Assembly: GCA_900545825.1 (NCBI GenBank)
Contig: URAS01000009.1
Location: 48,938 to 112,937, forward strand
Length of the DNA stretch: 64,000 nt
Origin: an uncultured Actinomyces sp.
GTDB lineage: Bacteria; Actinomycetota; Actinomycetes; Actinomycetales; Actinomycetaceae
Reading direction: 5' to 3'
Made by a program: the position numbers and the translations under genes
Shown here: positions 32,175 to 40,421 of the stretch, in pieces
Numbering within the stretch: the stretch's first letter is position 1
Layout of the letters: each line of letters opens with the position of its first letter
The notes under the pieces: model-generated
Database searches by the model: none
Told to the model about the DNA's origin: nothing
The model's input: the letters and a program-made list of their open reading frames with translations, nothing else

Positions 32175-33716
32175 TTACACGTAGGCCATAATCGCGAGAA
32201 CGGCCGCGAGGACGACGAAGTAGCCCAGCAGGATCGGCCAGACGAACTTCATGAATTTGCCGTAGCTGACCCCCGCCAGCACGAGGCCGCCCGCGACGAT
32301 CGCGTTCGTCGGCGACCACAGGTTCATCCAGCCCGCACCCGACTGGTACGCCGTGACGGCGACCGCCGGGCCGAGGTGCGACAGGACGGCCAGCTGCCCA
32401 AAGATCGGCATCGACAGCGCGGCCAGGCCGGACGTCGACGGGACGAGGAAGCACAGCGGGATAAACGCGATGAACATGAGGACGACCAGCAGGCCGACCG
32501 GCAGGCCGGACAGCGCGTGCTCGAGGAAATTGAGGATCGTGTCGGTGATCCCGCCGTTGTGCATGACGACGGTAACGGCGCGCGCCAGCGCGATGACCAG
32601 CACCGGGTAAATGTAGTCGGCCGCGCCGGCCACCATCGTGTCGGCGATCTGCTTCTCGTTCATCCCCGCGATCACGCCGGCGACGACGCCGAGGACGAGG
32701 AACATGCACGACACCTCGGAGAAGCCCCAGTCCAGCTGCCACCAGTACGAGTCGGCGTCCGGGCCGTTAAACAGCTGCGCCCACGGCAGGAAGCTGAACA
32801 CCATGAACAGGAACGCGGCGATAAACAGGCCCATGATCGCCTTGCGGCGGCCGGTGAATTCCGGCGGGAGGCTGCCGGCGAGGTCGCCCTCGGACTCATA
32901 TCCGGGCGCCGCGTCGCCCGGCGTCAGCGAGACGGCGGGGTCGTGGCGGACCTTCTCGGCGTAGCGGACGACCCACCAGCACCCGCCGGCGGTCAGCAGC
33001 AGCCACAGCAGCAGGCGCACGCCCATGCCCTCGGTCAGCGACACGTTGGCGATCTGCGAGGCAATACCCGTCGCGAACGGGTTGACGGTCGACCCGATGT
33101 TGCCGGTCATCGACCCGATGATCAGCGTCATCGCCGCCGTCATCCGGTCGTACCCCAGCGACAGCATGAGGGGAATCATCAGGCCGTACAGGCCCAGCGT
33201 CTCTTCGCCGAAACCCTCGATCGACCCGAGGATCGAGCACAGCACCATGATGACGACAATGAGCCACTTGCCGCGGCCGGCGAACCGCTTCGCGGCGGCA
33301 CCGATCGACGCCTCCATGGCGCCCGACTTCGTGCACACCGTGAGGAACATGCCGATAACGAGGACGAAGAACCCCACGGAAATCGCGCCATACAGCGACC
33401 CTTCGGCACCGGTCGTAATCGGGTCGTGGCCTGCGGGTTTAATGCCGAACATGCCGGCCGCAGGCGACATGAACAGGTCGTACAGCCGCGAACCGAACGA
33501 CTGGTGAAGGTCGACGTGGTGGTACGTTCCGGCAATCGCGTTGCCGTTGTCGTCTTGCTTGTAGAAGCCAGATGGAATGATGAAGGTGAGCACCCACATC
33601 ACGAGCAAAATAATGGTGAGAACCGTAAAGGCCGTGGGGAAACGGTCGGCCTTCTTGGTGACGGCGTCGCCACTCTGCGGCGCCTCATGGGAAGTGTCGG
33701 TGCTTTGTGAGCTCAC
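32175..33716 (-). CDS. YfcC-family membrane transporter (basic amino acid or dicarboxylate type)
   Basis: A protein of 513 aa with about 12 transmembrane segments. It opens with a hydrophilic tail, then RFPTAFTVLTIILLVMWVLTFIIPSGFY, the classical start of the YfcC/ArcD-like branch of the ion transporter superfamily. TGNIGSTVNPFATGIASQIA and FLVPSTSGLAALSMPIFG form the paired re-entrant motifs. I chose GTG 33716 because GGAGAGG precedes it at good spacing; the frame is open back to 33767. Substrates of relatives include amino acids and short-chain acids. No metabolic partner is adjacent. Confidence 0.8.
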   Translation of the reverse strand: MSSQSTDTSHEAPQSGDAVTKKADRFPTAFTVLTIILLVMWVLTFIIPSGFYKQDDNGNAIAGTYHHVDLHQSFGSRLYDLFMSPAAGMFGIKPAGHDPITTGAEGSLYGAISVGFFVLVIGMFLTVCTKSGAMEASIGAAAKRFAGRGKWLIVVIMVLCSILGSIEGFGEETLGLYGLMIPLMLSLGYDRMTAAMTLIIGSMTGNIGSTVNPFATGIASQIANVSLTEGMGVRLLLWLLLTAGGCWWVVRYAEKVRHDPAVSLTPGDAAPGYESEGDLAGSLPPEFTGRRKAIMGLFIAAFLFMVFSFLPWAQLFNGPDADSYWWQLDWGFSEVSCMFLVLGVVAGVIAGMNEKQIADTMVAGAADYIYPVLVIALARAVTVVMHNGGITDTILNFLEHALSGLPVGLLVVLMFIAFIPLCFLVPSTSGLAALSMPIFGQLAVLSHLGPAVAVTAYQSGAGWMNLWSPTNAIVAGGLVLAGVSYGKFMKFVWPILLGYFVVLAAVLAIMAYV

Positions 33717-33862
33717 GGCTGCCTCTCCAATTTCCAGTTGATAATCCGAGCGCACGGTGGTGCGCAAGATTATCGTACGCCCTGGTGAGGGCGACCTTCC
33801 CCACGGGCAGCCGGGCCACCCGGCGCCCTCGCGGCGCCCTCGGTGCTGTTTTCGCGGCGGGG

Positions 33863-33946
33863 ATGAACGTGATCAAAAAAGGTCACGTTCACCGGTTCGA
33901 CCCCATGAACGTGACCTTTCTGTCCGCTTTGATCACGTTCACGGGG
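33863..33946. repeat. GTGAACGTGATC palindromic repeat, tandem pair (short-loop then long-loop)
   Basis: Short-loop copy: ATGAACGTGATC (33863-33874), AAAAAA, GGTCACGTTCAC (33881-33892). Long-loop copy: CCATGAACGTGACC (33903-33916), loop TTTCTGTCCGCTTT, GATCACGTTCACGGGG (33931-33946). It is between the GPH carrier stop and the YfcC start, both leftward. The rest of 33717-34016 shows no gene. Confidence 0.92.
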
Positions 33947-34016
33947 GAAGGGGGCGAGAAAAAGCCGGGCCGGCAGGGTCTCCCCCACCGGCCCGGCCGA
34001 ACGCGCTCTCTCTCGG

Positions 34017-35468
34017 CTACGCGTTCTTTTCGACGAGGTCGTCGGTGCCCTCGCCGTGGCGCGACTTCAGGGTCTCGTAGTTCGCCGCGACGCGCTTCTT
34101 GCTCAGCGGGTAGATGAACCACATGATGAGGCCCGCCACCAGGTACAGGATGCCCGGCACGAGGAGGAACAGCATGTAGATGCCGTTGATCGTCGAGGCC
34201 GTCTGCTCGCCGCCGGCCTTAGCGATCTCGGCGGAGTAGCCGACGCCGGCCAACGCGAGGCCGACCAGCCAGCCGGCCAGCGCCTGGCCGAGCTTGCGGG
34301 CCCACGAGTAGATGGCGTACACGACGCCGTCGTCACGCTCGCCCGTAATGACTTCCTGGTAATCGAGGACGTCGGTAATCATGGCCCACACGATCGTGTT
34401 GTAGAACCCGACGCCGATCGAAATGAAGAAGTAGAGAACGATAAAGACGATCGCGTTGTGAATGTGGAGGAAGTACGTGACAATCGACAGAATCGCCGAG
34501 AACATGAGGAACGTGACGAGCAGTTCCTTCTTGCCGTACCTCATCGACAGCGCGGTCGCGACCGTGGCGATAAGGAACACCGGGAGGACGGCGACGACCT
34601 GGGCGACCGACATCATCGGGAGGTTCTTGAAGTAGTCCTTCCAGATGTAGGTCGTCGTGCCGCCGACGATCTGGGAGCCGATGAGGAAGCAGATCGCCGC
34701 GCCGACGAGGCTGAGGAGCGGGCGGTTGCGGACAACCGTGCCGAGCATGACGCCGAAGGACGCCTTCTGGGGCTCGCCCTCTTCTTCGATGACGGCGCTC
34801 AGGCGCTCCTGGACGTTGGCGTAGCAGAGGAGGTAGCAGCACACGCCGCAGATGGCGCAGACGATCGCGGCGGTCGCCATACGGCTGGGCACGAGGTGGT
34901 TGCCACCAGCGGAAACGAACGGGGGCAGCGCGGCCGAAATGATGAGGTTCGCCAGCTGCGCGCCGACCGAACGGAAGACGGACAGCGAGGTGCGGTGCTC
35001 GGGCTTATCGGAAACGACGGCCGCCATCGAGCCGTAGGGAATGTTGATCGACGTGTAGAACACCGAGCCCCACACAATGTAGGTCACGCACATGTAGATC
35101 ATGCGGACCGTGTACGACGCGTCGACGACGAACGGCATGTACATGAGCAGGCTGGCGAGCGAGACCGGGATACACATCCGCAGAATCCACGGGCGGAAAC
35201 GGCCCTTCTTCGTCGGCTTGAGCATGTCGATCAGGCGACCCATGCCGACGTCCGTGAACGCGTCGAGCAGTCGCGCGCACAGGAATAGGGTGCCGACGTG
35301 AGCGGGGCTGATGCCCATGACGTCCGTATAGAACGTCATAAAGAACATCATCTGCAAAATGAACGAGAAATCGTTGCCGAAATCTCCGAACATATACCCG
35401 ATCTTGTCGCGGATACCGAATGGACGAATTGTCTCATCGGTGACGGGCGCGGTGTTGTCGTCAGTCAT
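34017..35468 (-). CDS. GPH-family sugar:cation symporter (glucuronide carrier UidB-like)
   Basis: A 12-segment carrier of 483 aa. It opens GIRDKIGYMFGDFGNDFSFIL, the typical first helix of the glycoside-pentoside-hexuronide family, with VGTLFLCARLLDAFTDVGMGRLID after it and IPYGSMAAVVSDKPEHRTSLS in the loop near residue 145. It imports glycosides with a cation. ATG 35468 follows AAGGAC. It is divergent from a beta-glucuronidase gene, so glucuronides are the likely substrate, as for UidB. Confidence 0.88.
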   Translation of the reverse strand: MTDDNTAPVTDETIRPFGIRDKIGYMFGDFGNDFSFILQMMFFMTFYTDVMGISPAHVGTLFLCARLLDAFTDVGMGRLIDMLKPTKKGRFRPWILRMCIPVSLASLLMYMPFVVDASYTVRMIYMCVTYIVWGSVFYTSINIPYGSMAAVVSDKPEHRTSLSVFRSVGAQLANLIISAALPPFVSAGGNHLVPSRMATAAIVCAICGVCCYLLCYANVQERLSAVIEEEGEPQKASFGVMLGTVVRNRPLLSLVGAAICFLIGSQIVGGTTTYIWKDYFKNLPMMSVAQVVAVLPVFLIATVATALSMRYGKKELLVTFLMFSAILSIVTYFLHIHNAIVFIVLYFFISIGVGFYNTIVWAMITDVLDYQEVITGERDDGVVYAIYSWARKLGQALAGWLVGLALAGVGYSAEIAKAGGEQTASTINGIYMLFLLVPGILYLVAGLIMWFIYPLSKKRVAANYETLKSRHGEGTDDLVEKNA

Positions 35469-35572
35469 GGCGGGTCCTTCCGGAAAGCTACGTTGCCGTT
35501 CCATTTCGAGGGCGAGGCGGGCGTTGCCTGCGTTGCCTCTAATCTCACATGACGGCGACCGTCAGGCCGCAA

Positions 35573-35596
35573 GTTGCCGTGGATTGCCACGGCAAC
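35573..35596. promoter_or_regulatory. Operator palindrome between the glucuronide carrier and uidA
   Basis: GTTGCCGTGG (35573-35582) and CCACGGCAAC (35587-35596) are perfect 10-bp inverted arms with a 4-bp spacer. Further GTTGCC/GGCAAC half-sites are scattered through 35490-35795. The LacI regulator at 39357 is the likely binder. The rest of this 415-bp divergent region shows no gene. Confidence 0.6.
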
Positions 35597-35883
35597 TGCC
35601 AGATAGGCCCGCAGATCCGCTGATTCTCGCGATCACCGACGGCTCGTTGTGCCCGAGGCCGTCCTCGGCTTCCGCCTCGCAACATCGCGGATGCTTTGCG
35701 CGCCGCACGCCGTGGCAACAAAGCACGCGACACCGGGCACGAGCCGCGTCAACCTGCCCAATTCTTCTCTCATCTCATGGCAACCGGCGAGGGCAACAAG
35801 TGGCAAGTGACCGCCTTCACGGAGTAGTCCTGGTCAAATAAGAACAACGCACCGCTTACACCTGCCAGCGCAAAGGAGCCGAC

Positions 35884-37659
35884 ATGCTTTCTGTCCGACC
35901 TTCGGTGTCACGCACGGTCCACACCCTCGACGGCATCTGGGACTTCCGGGTCGATAGCGACGGGGCGGGGATGACCGACCGCTGGTTCGCCGGCCCGCTG
36001 GCCGACGCGCGCCCCATGCCGGTGCCGGCGTCATACAACGAAATCACCACCGACCTCGATATTTACAACCACGTCGGGCTGGCCTGGTACCAGCGCGACG
36101 TCCTCGCGCCTGCGATCGGCGCCGACGAGCGGCTGATCCTGCGGTTCGGCTCGGTCACTCACCAGGGCCGCGTGTGGGTCGGCGACACCGAAGTCGCCTA
36201 CCACGAGGGCGGATACCTGCCGTTCGAGGCCGACATCACCGACCTCGTCACGCCCGGCGAAACGTTCCGCGTCACCGTCGCCGTCGACAACGAGCTGCGC
36301 TGGGACACGATCCCGCCGGGGTACACGGAAACCGACGCGGCGGGCGTCAAGCACCGCAATTACTTCTTCGACTTCTTCTCGTACGCCGGCATCCACCGCA
36401 GCGTCGTCCTCTACACACGCCCGACCCACGCGGTCACCGACGTCACCGTGACGACCGCCCTCGACGGCACCGTGACCTGGGACGTCGTCGCCGAGGGCGC
36501 CGAGGACGTCTCGGTCCGAATCCTCGATGAGGCCGGCGCCGAGGTCGCCAGCGGCAGCGGCGCGACGGGCAGCGCCAGCATCCCGAACCCCACCCTGTGG
36601 AAGCCGGGCGCCGGCTACCTCTACACCCTGGAAATCCACGCGGACCAGGACGTTTACCCCCAGCCGTTCGGCGTGCGCACGGTCGAGGCAAAGGACTCCC
36701 AGCTGCTCATCAACGGCGAACCCTTCTACTTCCGCGGCTACGGCCGCCACGAAGACAACATCGTCCGCGGCAAGGGCCACGACACCGTCCTCATGGTTCA
36801 CGACTTCGAGGTCATGCGCTGGCAGGGCGCGAATTCGTTCCGCACGTCGCACTACCCGTACGCCGAGGAGGTCCTCGACTACGCCGACCGGATGGGCTTC
36901 GTCGTCATCGACGAGACGGCCGCGGTCGGCCTCAACCTCAGCATGTGGCCCGGCGAGCTGGGTGACGTGCCTGGTCGGAAGACGTTCTCGGAGACGACGA
37001 TTAACGAGGCGACTCAGGCCACGCACGCCGCGCACATCCGCGAGCTCATCGCCCGCGACAAGAACCACCCATGCGTCGCCATCTGGTCGATCGCCAACGA
37101 ACCCGAGTCCGAAACCGACGCGTCGCGCGCCTACTTCGCCCCGTTGGCGCAGGTCGCGCGCGAGACCGACCCGACCAGGCCCGTCGGCTACGTCAACGTC
37201 GCCATGGCCACGCCGGACATCGAAAAGTGCGTCGACCTGTTCGACGTCGTCATGCTCAACCGCTACAACGGCTGGTACGTCCAGACCGGCAACCTCGCAC
37301 TGGCGGAACAGGAACTGCGCAAGGAGATCGAGGGCTGGATCGCCCTCGCGCCCGGAAAGCCCATCATTTTCACCGAATACGGCCCCGACACGATGATCGG
37401 GCTGCGCGATTTCCAGCGCCGCCCGTGGTCCGAGGAATACCAGGAGGACATGCTCGGCATGTTCCACCGCGTCTTCGATTCCTACCCCGAGGTCGTCGGC
37501 GAGCAGATGTGGAACTTCGCCGATTTCCGCACGATCCCGGGGATTCTGCGGGTCGGCGGCAACCGCAAGGGCATGTTTACGCGCGACCGGTTGCCGAAAT
37601 CGGCGGCCTACGTCGTCCGCGAGCGCTGGCTGGCCATGCGCGACCGGCTGGGTTTTTAG
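35884..37659 (+). CDS. uidA: Beta-glucuronidase (GH2)
   Basis: A protein of 591 aa without a signal peptide, so intracellular. GH2 acid/base Glu406 is in IWSIANEPESE and nucleophile Glu498 in IIFTEYGPDT. The carboxylate-recognition N-x-K motif specific to beta-glucuronidases is present as Asn560-Arg-Lys562 in VGGNRKGMFTRDRLPK. It cleaves glucuronide conjugates or oligosaccharides to D-glucuronate. ATG 35884 follows AAAGGAG. It is the first gene of a tight operon with larE, larB, a LacI regulator, uxaC and uxuB, so released glucuronate is isomerised and reduced by the downstream enzymes. Confidence 0.94.
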   Translation: MLSVRPSVSRTVHTLDGIWDFRVDSDGAGMTDRWFAGPLADARPMPVPASYNEITTDLDIYNHVGLAWYQRDVLAPAIGADERLILRFGSVTHQGRVWVGDTEVAYHEGGYLPFEADITDLVTPGETFRVTVAVDNELRWDTIPPGYTETDAAGVKHRNYFFDFFSYAGIHRSVVLYTRPTHAVTDVTVTTALDGTVTWDVVAEGAEDVSVRILDEAGAEVASGSGATGSASIPNPTLWKPGAGYLYTLEIHADQDVYPQPFGVRTVEAKDSQLLINGEPFYFRGYGRHEDNIVRGKGHDTVLMVHDFEVMRWQGANSFRTSHYPYAEEVLDYADRMGFVVIDETAAVGLNLSMWPGELGDVPGRKTFSETTINEATQATHAAHIRELIARDKNHPCVAIWSIANEPESETDASRAYFAPLAQVARETDPTRPVGYVNVAMATPDIEKCVDLFDVVMLNRYNGWYVQTGNLALAEQELRKEIEGWIALAPGKPIIFTEYGPDTMIGLRDFQRRPWSEEYQEDMLGMFHRVFDSYPEVVGEQMWNFADFRTIPGILRVGGNRKGMFTRDRLPKSAAYVVRERWLAMRDRLGF

Positions 37660-37673
37660 ACGGGAAAGTGGGG

Positions 37674-38687
37674 ATGATGACTTCTTCGGTTTCGGTGCCG
37701 GTGCCGAGGGCGGAAGGCTCGGCCGCGCCGGCAGCGCCTGATGCGCCGGCTGCGGCGGCTGCATCGGCGCAGGTGGCGGTGCCCGCGGCGGACATTTATG
37801 CGCCGCTGCCGGGCGACCTCGACCGGTTGGCGCTAGGCGTCGGCCGGATCGTCCGCGAGGGTGCGGGCGAGGGCGCCGTGGGCGTCGCCTATTCGGGTGG
37901 CGTCGACTCGGCGGTCCTCGCGGCGCTGGTGGCGCGCGAGTTGGGGCGGGCGGGCTGCGTCCTCCTCATGGGGGTGTCGCCGTCGCTGGCCCGGCGCGAG
38001 CGCCGCGCGGCGCGCGCTCAGGCGGACGCGTTGGGACTGCGGCTCATCGAGGTGACCACCCGCGAGGTCGAGGATCCGCGCTACGCCGCAAACCCGGTCG
38101 ATCGGTGCTATTTCTGCAAGTCCGAGCTGTTTTCGCGATTCGACGCCGAGGTCGTCGCGCGCGAGGGCATCACGGTGCTCGCGTACGGCGAGAACGCCGA
38201 CGATTCGCGCAGGCCGGATCGGCCGGGCGGTCAGGCGGCCCGCGAGCGCGGCGTCCTCTATCCTCTCTCGGCCGCCGGCGCGACGAAGGGGCAGGTCAGG
38301 GCTATCGCCGCGGCGTTCGGCCTGGCGTCGGCGACGAAGCCGGCCGCACCGTGCCTGGCGTCGCGGATCCCCCACGGCGAATCGGTGACGCCGGAAAAGC
38401 TCGACCAGATCGACCGGGCCGAGGACGTCGTCCTCGCCGCGGGGTTCAGCGACTGCCGGGTCCGCCACCACGGGACGCTCGCGCGGATCGAGGTGCCGAC
38501 GGACGAGGTCGGCCGGTTCGCCGACGACGACCTCCGCCGCCGCGTGTTGACCGGCGTCCGCGACTGCGGGTTTGCCCACGTCACAGTCGATTTGGCCGGC
38601 CTCGTGTCGGGCATGTTTACCCTGTCCCTGCTGCCGACCCGAACAGGAACCCAAACGGCACCCCGAACGGAGGGCGGCCATGAGTGA
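37674..38687 (+). CDS. larE: LarE, sacrificial sulfur insertase for the nickel-pincer cofactor
   Basis: A protein of 337 aa. The PP-loop YSGGVDS is at 73-79, followed by NPVDRCYFCKSELF and the LarE motif APCLASRIPHG with Cys227 at the position of the sulfur-donating cysteine in studied LarE. LarE adds sulfur to the pyridinium dicarboxylate made by LarB, building the nickel-pincer nucleotide used by LarA-type racemases and epimerases. The first ~45 residues are an Ala/Pro-rich extension not part of the family core. ATG 37674 (or the adjacent 37677) lies 14 bases after uidA. It overlaps larB by 8 bases. Confidence 0.9.
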   Translation: MMTSSVSVPVPRAEGSAAPAAPDAPAAAAASAQVAVPAADIYAPLPGDLDRLALGVGRIVREGAGEGAVGVAYSGGVDSAVLAALVARELGRAGCVLLMGVSPSLARRERRAARAQADALGLRLIEVTTREVEDPRYAANPVDRCYFCKSELFSRFDAEVVAREGITVLAYGENADDSRRPDRPGGQAARERGVLYPLSAAGATKGQVRAIAAAFGLASATKPAAPCLASRIPHGESVTPEKLDQIDRAEDVVLAAGFSDCRVRHHGTLARIEVPTDEVGRFADDDLRRRVLTGVRDCGFAHVTVDLAGLVSGMFTLSLLPTRTGTQTAPRTEGGHE

Positions 38688-39360
38688 CATCGCCCAGCTG
38701 GACGTCGACCGCGGCCGCCGCCGCGGCTACCCCGAGGCCGTCTACTGCGGCGGCAAAACACCGGAACAGTGCGGAAAAATCGCCGCCGAGTGGGCTGGGA
38801 TGGATGGCGAAAAAGTCGGCCCCGTCCTCTTTACGAAGGCCGACCGGCCGCGCGCCGAGGCCGTCCTCGCCGCGCTGCCCGACGCCGCGTACTTCGCCGA
38901 CGCGGGGCTGCTCGCGTGGCCGCCGGAGCCGCCGGCCCCGACCGGCGGAAGGGTCCTCGTCGCCTGCGCGGGCACGTCCGACCTGCCGATCGCCCGCGAG
39001 GCGGCGATCACCGCGCGCTACCTGGGCCGAGAAGTCCGCGAACTCGTCGACGTCGGCGTCGCCGGGATCCACCGGATCCTCGCGCGCACCGACGACCTCG
39101 CCGCGGCCGACGCCATCGTCGTCGCCGCCGGCATGGACGGCGCGCTGCCGTCGGTCGTCGCCGGCCTGACCGGCACCCCGGTGATTGCCGTGCCCACGTC
39201 CGTCGGCTACGGCGCCGCGTTCGGCGGCCTCGCGCCCCTGCTGTCCATGCTCAACGCCTGCGCCCCCGGCGTGGCCTGCGTCAACATCGACAACGGCTAC
39301 GGCGCGGGCCACCTGGCCGCCCAAATTGCCGCCCCACCCCGCCGAGAGGAGACGCGATGA
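38680..39360 (+). CDS. larB: LarB, pyridinium-3,5-biscarboxylic acid mononucleotide synthase
   Basis: A protein of 226 aa. The LarB N-terminal motif LDVDRGRRRGYPEAVYCGGKT is near residues 7-27. The PurE-like C-terminal half shows CAGTSDLPIAREA, AAGMDGALPSVVAGL and AVPTSVGYGAAFGG with the catalytic residues for carboxylation. It carboxylates and hydrolyses nicotinic acid adenine dinucleotide, the first step to the nickel-pincer cofactor. ATG 38680 follows GGAGGGCG; the stop overlaps the LacI start as ATGA. LarC and LarA are not present in this window, so they must lie elsewhere if the cofactor is made. Confidence 0.92.
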   Translation: MSDIAQLDVDRGRRRGYPEAVYCGGKTPEQCGKIAAEWAGMDGEKVGPVLFTKADRPRAEAVLAALPDAAYFADAGLLAWPPEPPAPTGGRVLVACAGTSDLPIAREAAITARYLGREVRELVDVGVAGIHRILARTDDLAAADAIVVAAGMDGALPSVVAGLTGTPVIAVPTSVGYGAAFGGLAPLLSMLNACAPGVACVNIDNGYGAGHLAAQIAAPPRREETR

Positions 39361-40418
39361 CCGACGATATCGACCTGCCCGAACCGCTGGCGGGAACGCC
39401 CGCCGACTCCGGGAAGCGGGTGACGATTTACGACGTCGCCAAGGTCGCCGGCGTCGCCCCCTCGACCGTGTCGCGCGCCTATTCGCGCCCCGGCCGCGTC
39501 AACGCCGAAACCGGCCAGCGGATCCGCGAGATCGCCCTCAAGCTGGGGTATCACGCCCGTCCGGTCGCCCGCGTCGACGCCGGAGAGGCGACGAAGCTGC
39601 TGGCGTTCGTCGTCGCCGACGTGTCGAATCCCGTGTATTCGCAGATCATGCAGGGTTTCCAGATCGAGGCGACGACGGCCGGCTACACCGTCATGCTCCT
39701 CGATTCCCACGAGGACGACCTCGTCGAACGTCGCTCGATCGAGTCGGTCATCGACCTGGTCGACGGCATCGTCCTCACGTCGTCGCGGATGTCCGATTCG
39801 GCGATCAACCAGATCGCGAAGGTCCGCCCGGTCGTCGCGATTAACCGCGTCGTCCGCACGGTCCCGTCGATTATTCCCGACTCGACGCAGGGGATGGACG
39901 ACGTCCTCAGCCTGCTTCACGAGGCCGGCCACGAGCACGTCACCTACCTCGCCGGCCCGCAGGCGTCGTGGGCCGATGGGATGCGGTGGCGGGGCCTGGT
40001 CGAGGCCGCCGGCAAGCTTTCGTTGAAGAAACTCCGCCGGATCGGGCCGAATCCCCCGTCCCCCGAGGGCGGTGCCGCCGCCTTCGCCAGCTGGCGTGAG
40101 CACCCGAGCAGCGCGGTCGTCGCCTACAACGACCTCCTGGCGATCGGGTTCACCCGCGCCGCCCAGGCATCCGGGCTGGTCGTGCCCGACGACGTGTCGG
40201 TTATTGGCGTCGACAACTCGCTGGTCACCCAAATCGTCACGCCGCGGCTCACGTCGCTGGCTGCATCGACGCAGCTCATGGGCATGCGCGCCGCGCAGGT
40301 CCTCATCCGGCAGCTGCAGCATCGTTCGGAACGGCACGCGCACACGCTCGTCGTCCCGATGACGCTCCACGAGCGCGAATCCGTCACCACCTCTCCCACT
40401 TCCCTGAAAGGTCGCTAA
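39357..40418 (+). CDS. LacI-family regulator of the glucuronide operon
   Basis: A protein of 353 aa. The HTH is VTIYDVAKVAGVAPSTVSRAYSRPGRVNAET near residue 21-51, and the effector domain shows VVADVSNPVYSQIMQGFQIEA and VIGVDNSLVTQIVTPRLTSLA. It is translated from an ATGA overlap with larB and ends three bases before uxaC, so it is expressed within the operon it probably represses. The perfect GTTGCCGTGG palindrome between the carrier and uidA is the likely operator, and a hexuronate the likely inducer; both are inferred. Confidence 0.9.
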   Translation: MTDDIDLPEPLAGTPADSGKRVTIYDVAKVAGVAPSTVSRAYSRPGRVNAETGQRIREIALKLGYHARPVARVDAGEATKLLAFVVADVSNPVYSQIMQGFQIEATTAGYTVMLLDSHEDDLVERRSIESVIDLVDGIVLTSSRMSDSAINQIAKVRPVVAINRVVRTVPSIIPDSTQGMDDVLSLLHEAGHEHVTYLAGPQASWADGMRWRGLVEAAGKLSLKKLRRIGPNPPSPEGGAAAFASWREHPSSAVVAYNDLLAIGFTRAAQASGLVVPDDVSVIGVDNSLVTQIVTPRLTSLAASTQLMGMRAAQVLIRQLQHRSERHAHTLVVPMTLHERESVTTSPTSLKGR

Positions 40419-40421
40419 CCC

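Noticed and set aside
37071..37673. An N-terminal extension of the larE frame into uidA.
   Set aside because: It overlaps uidA coding sequence in another frame; the real start is at 37674-37677 next to the family core.
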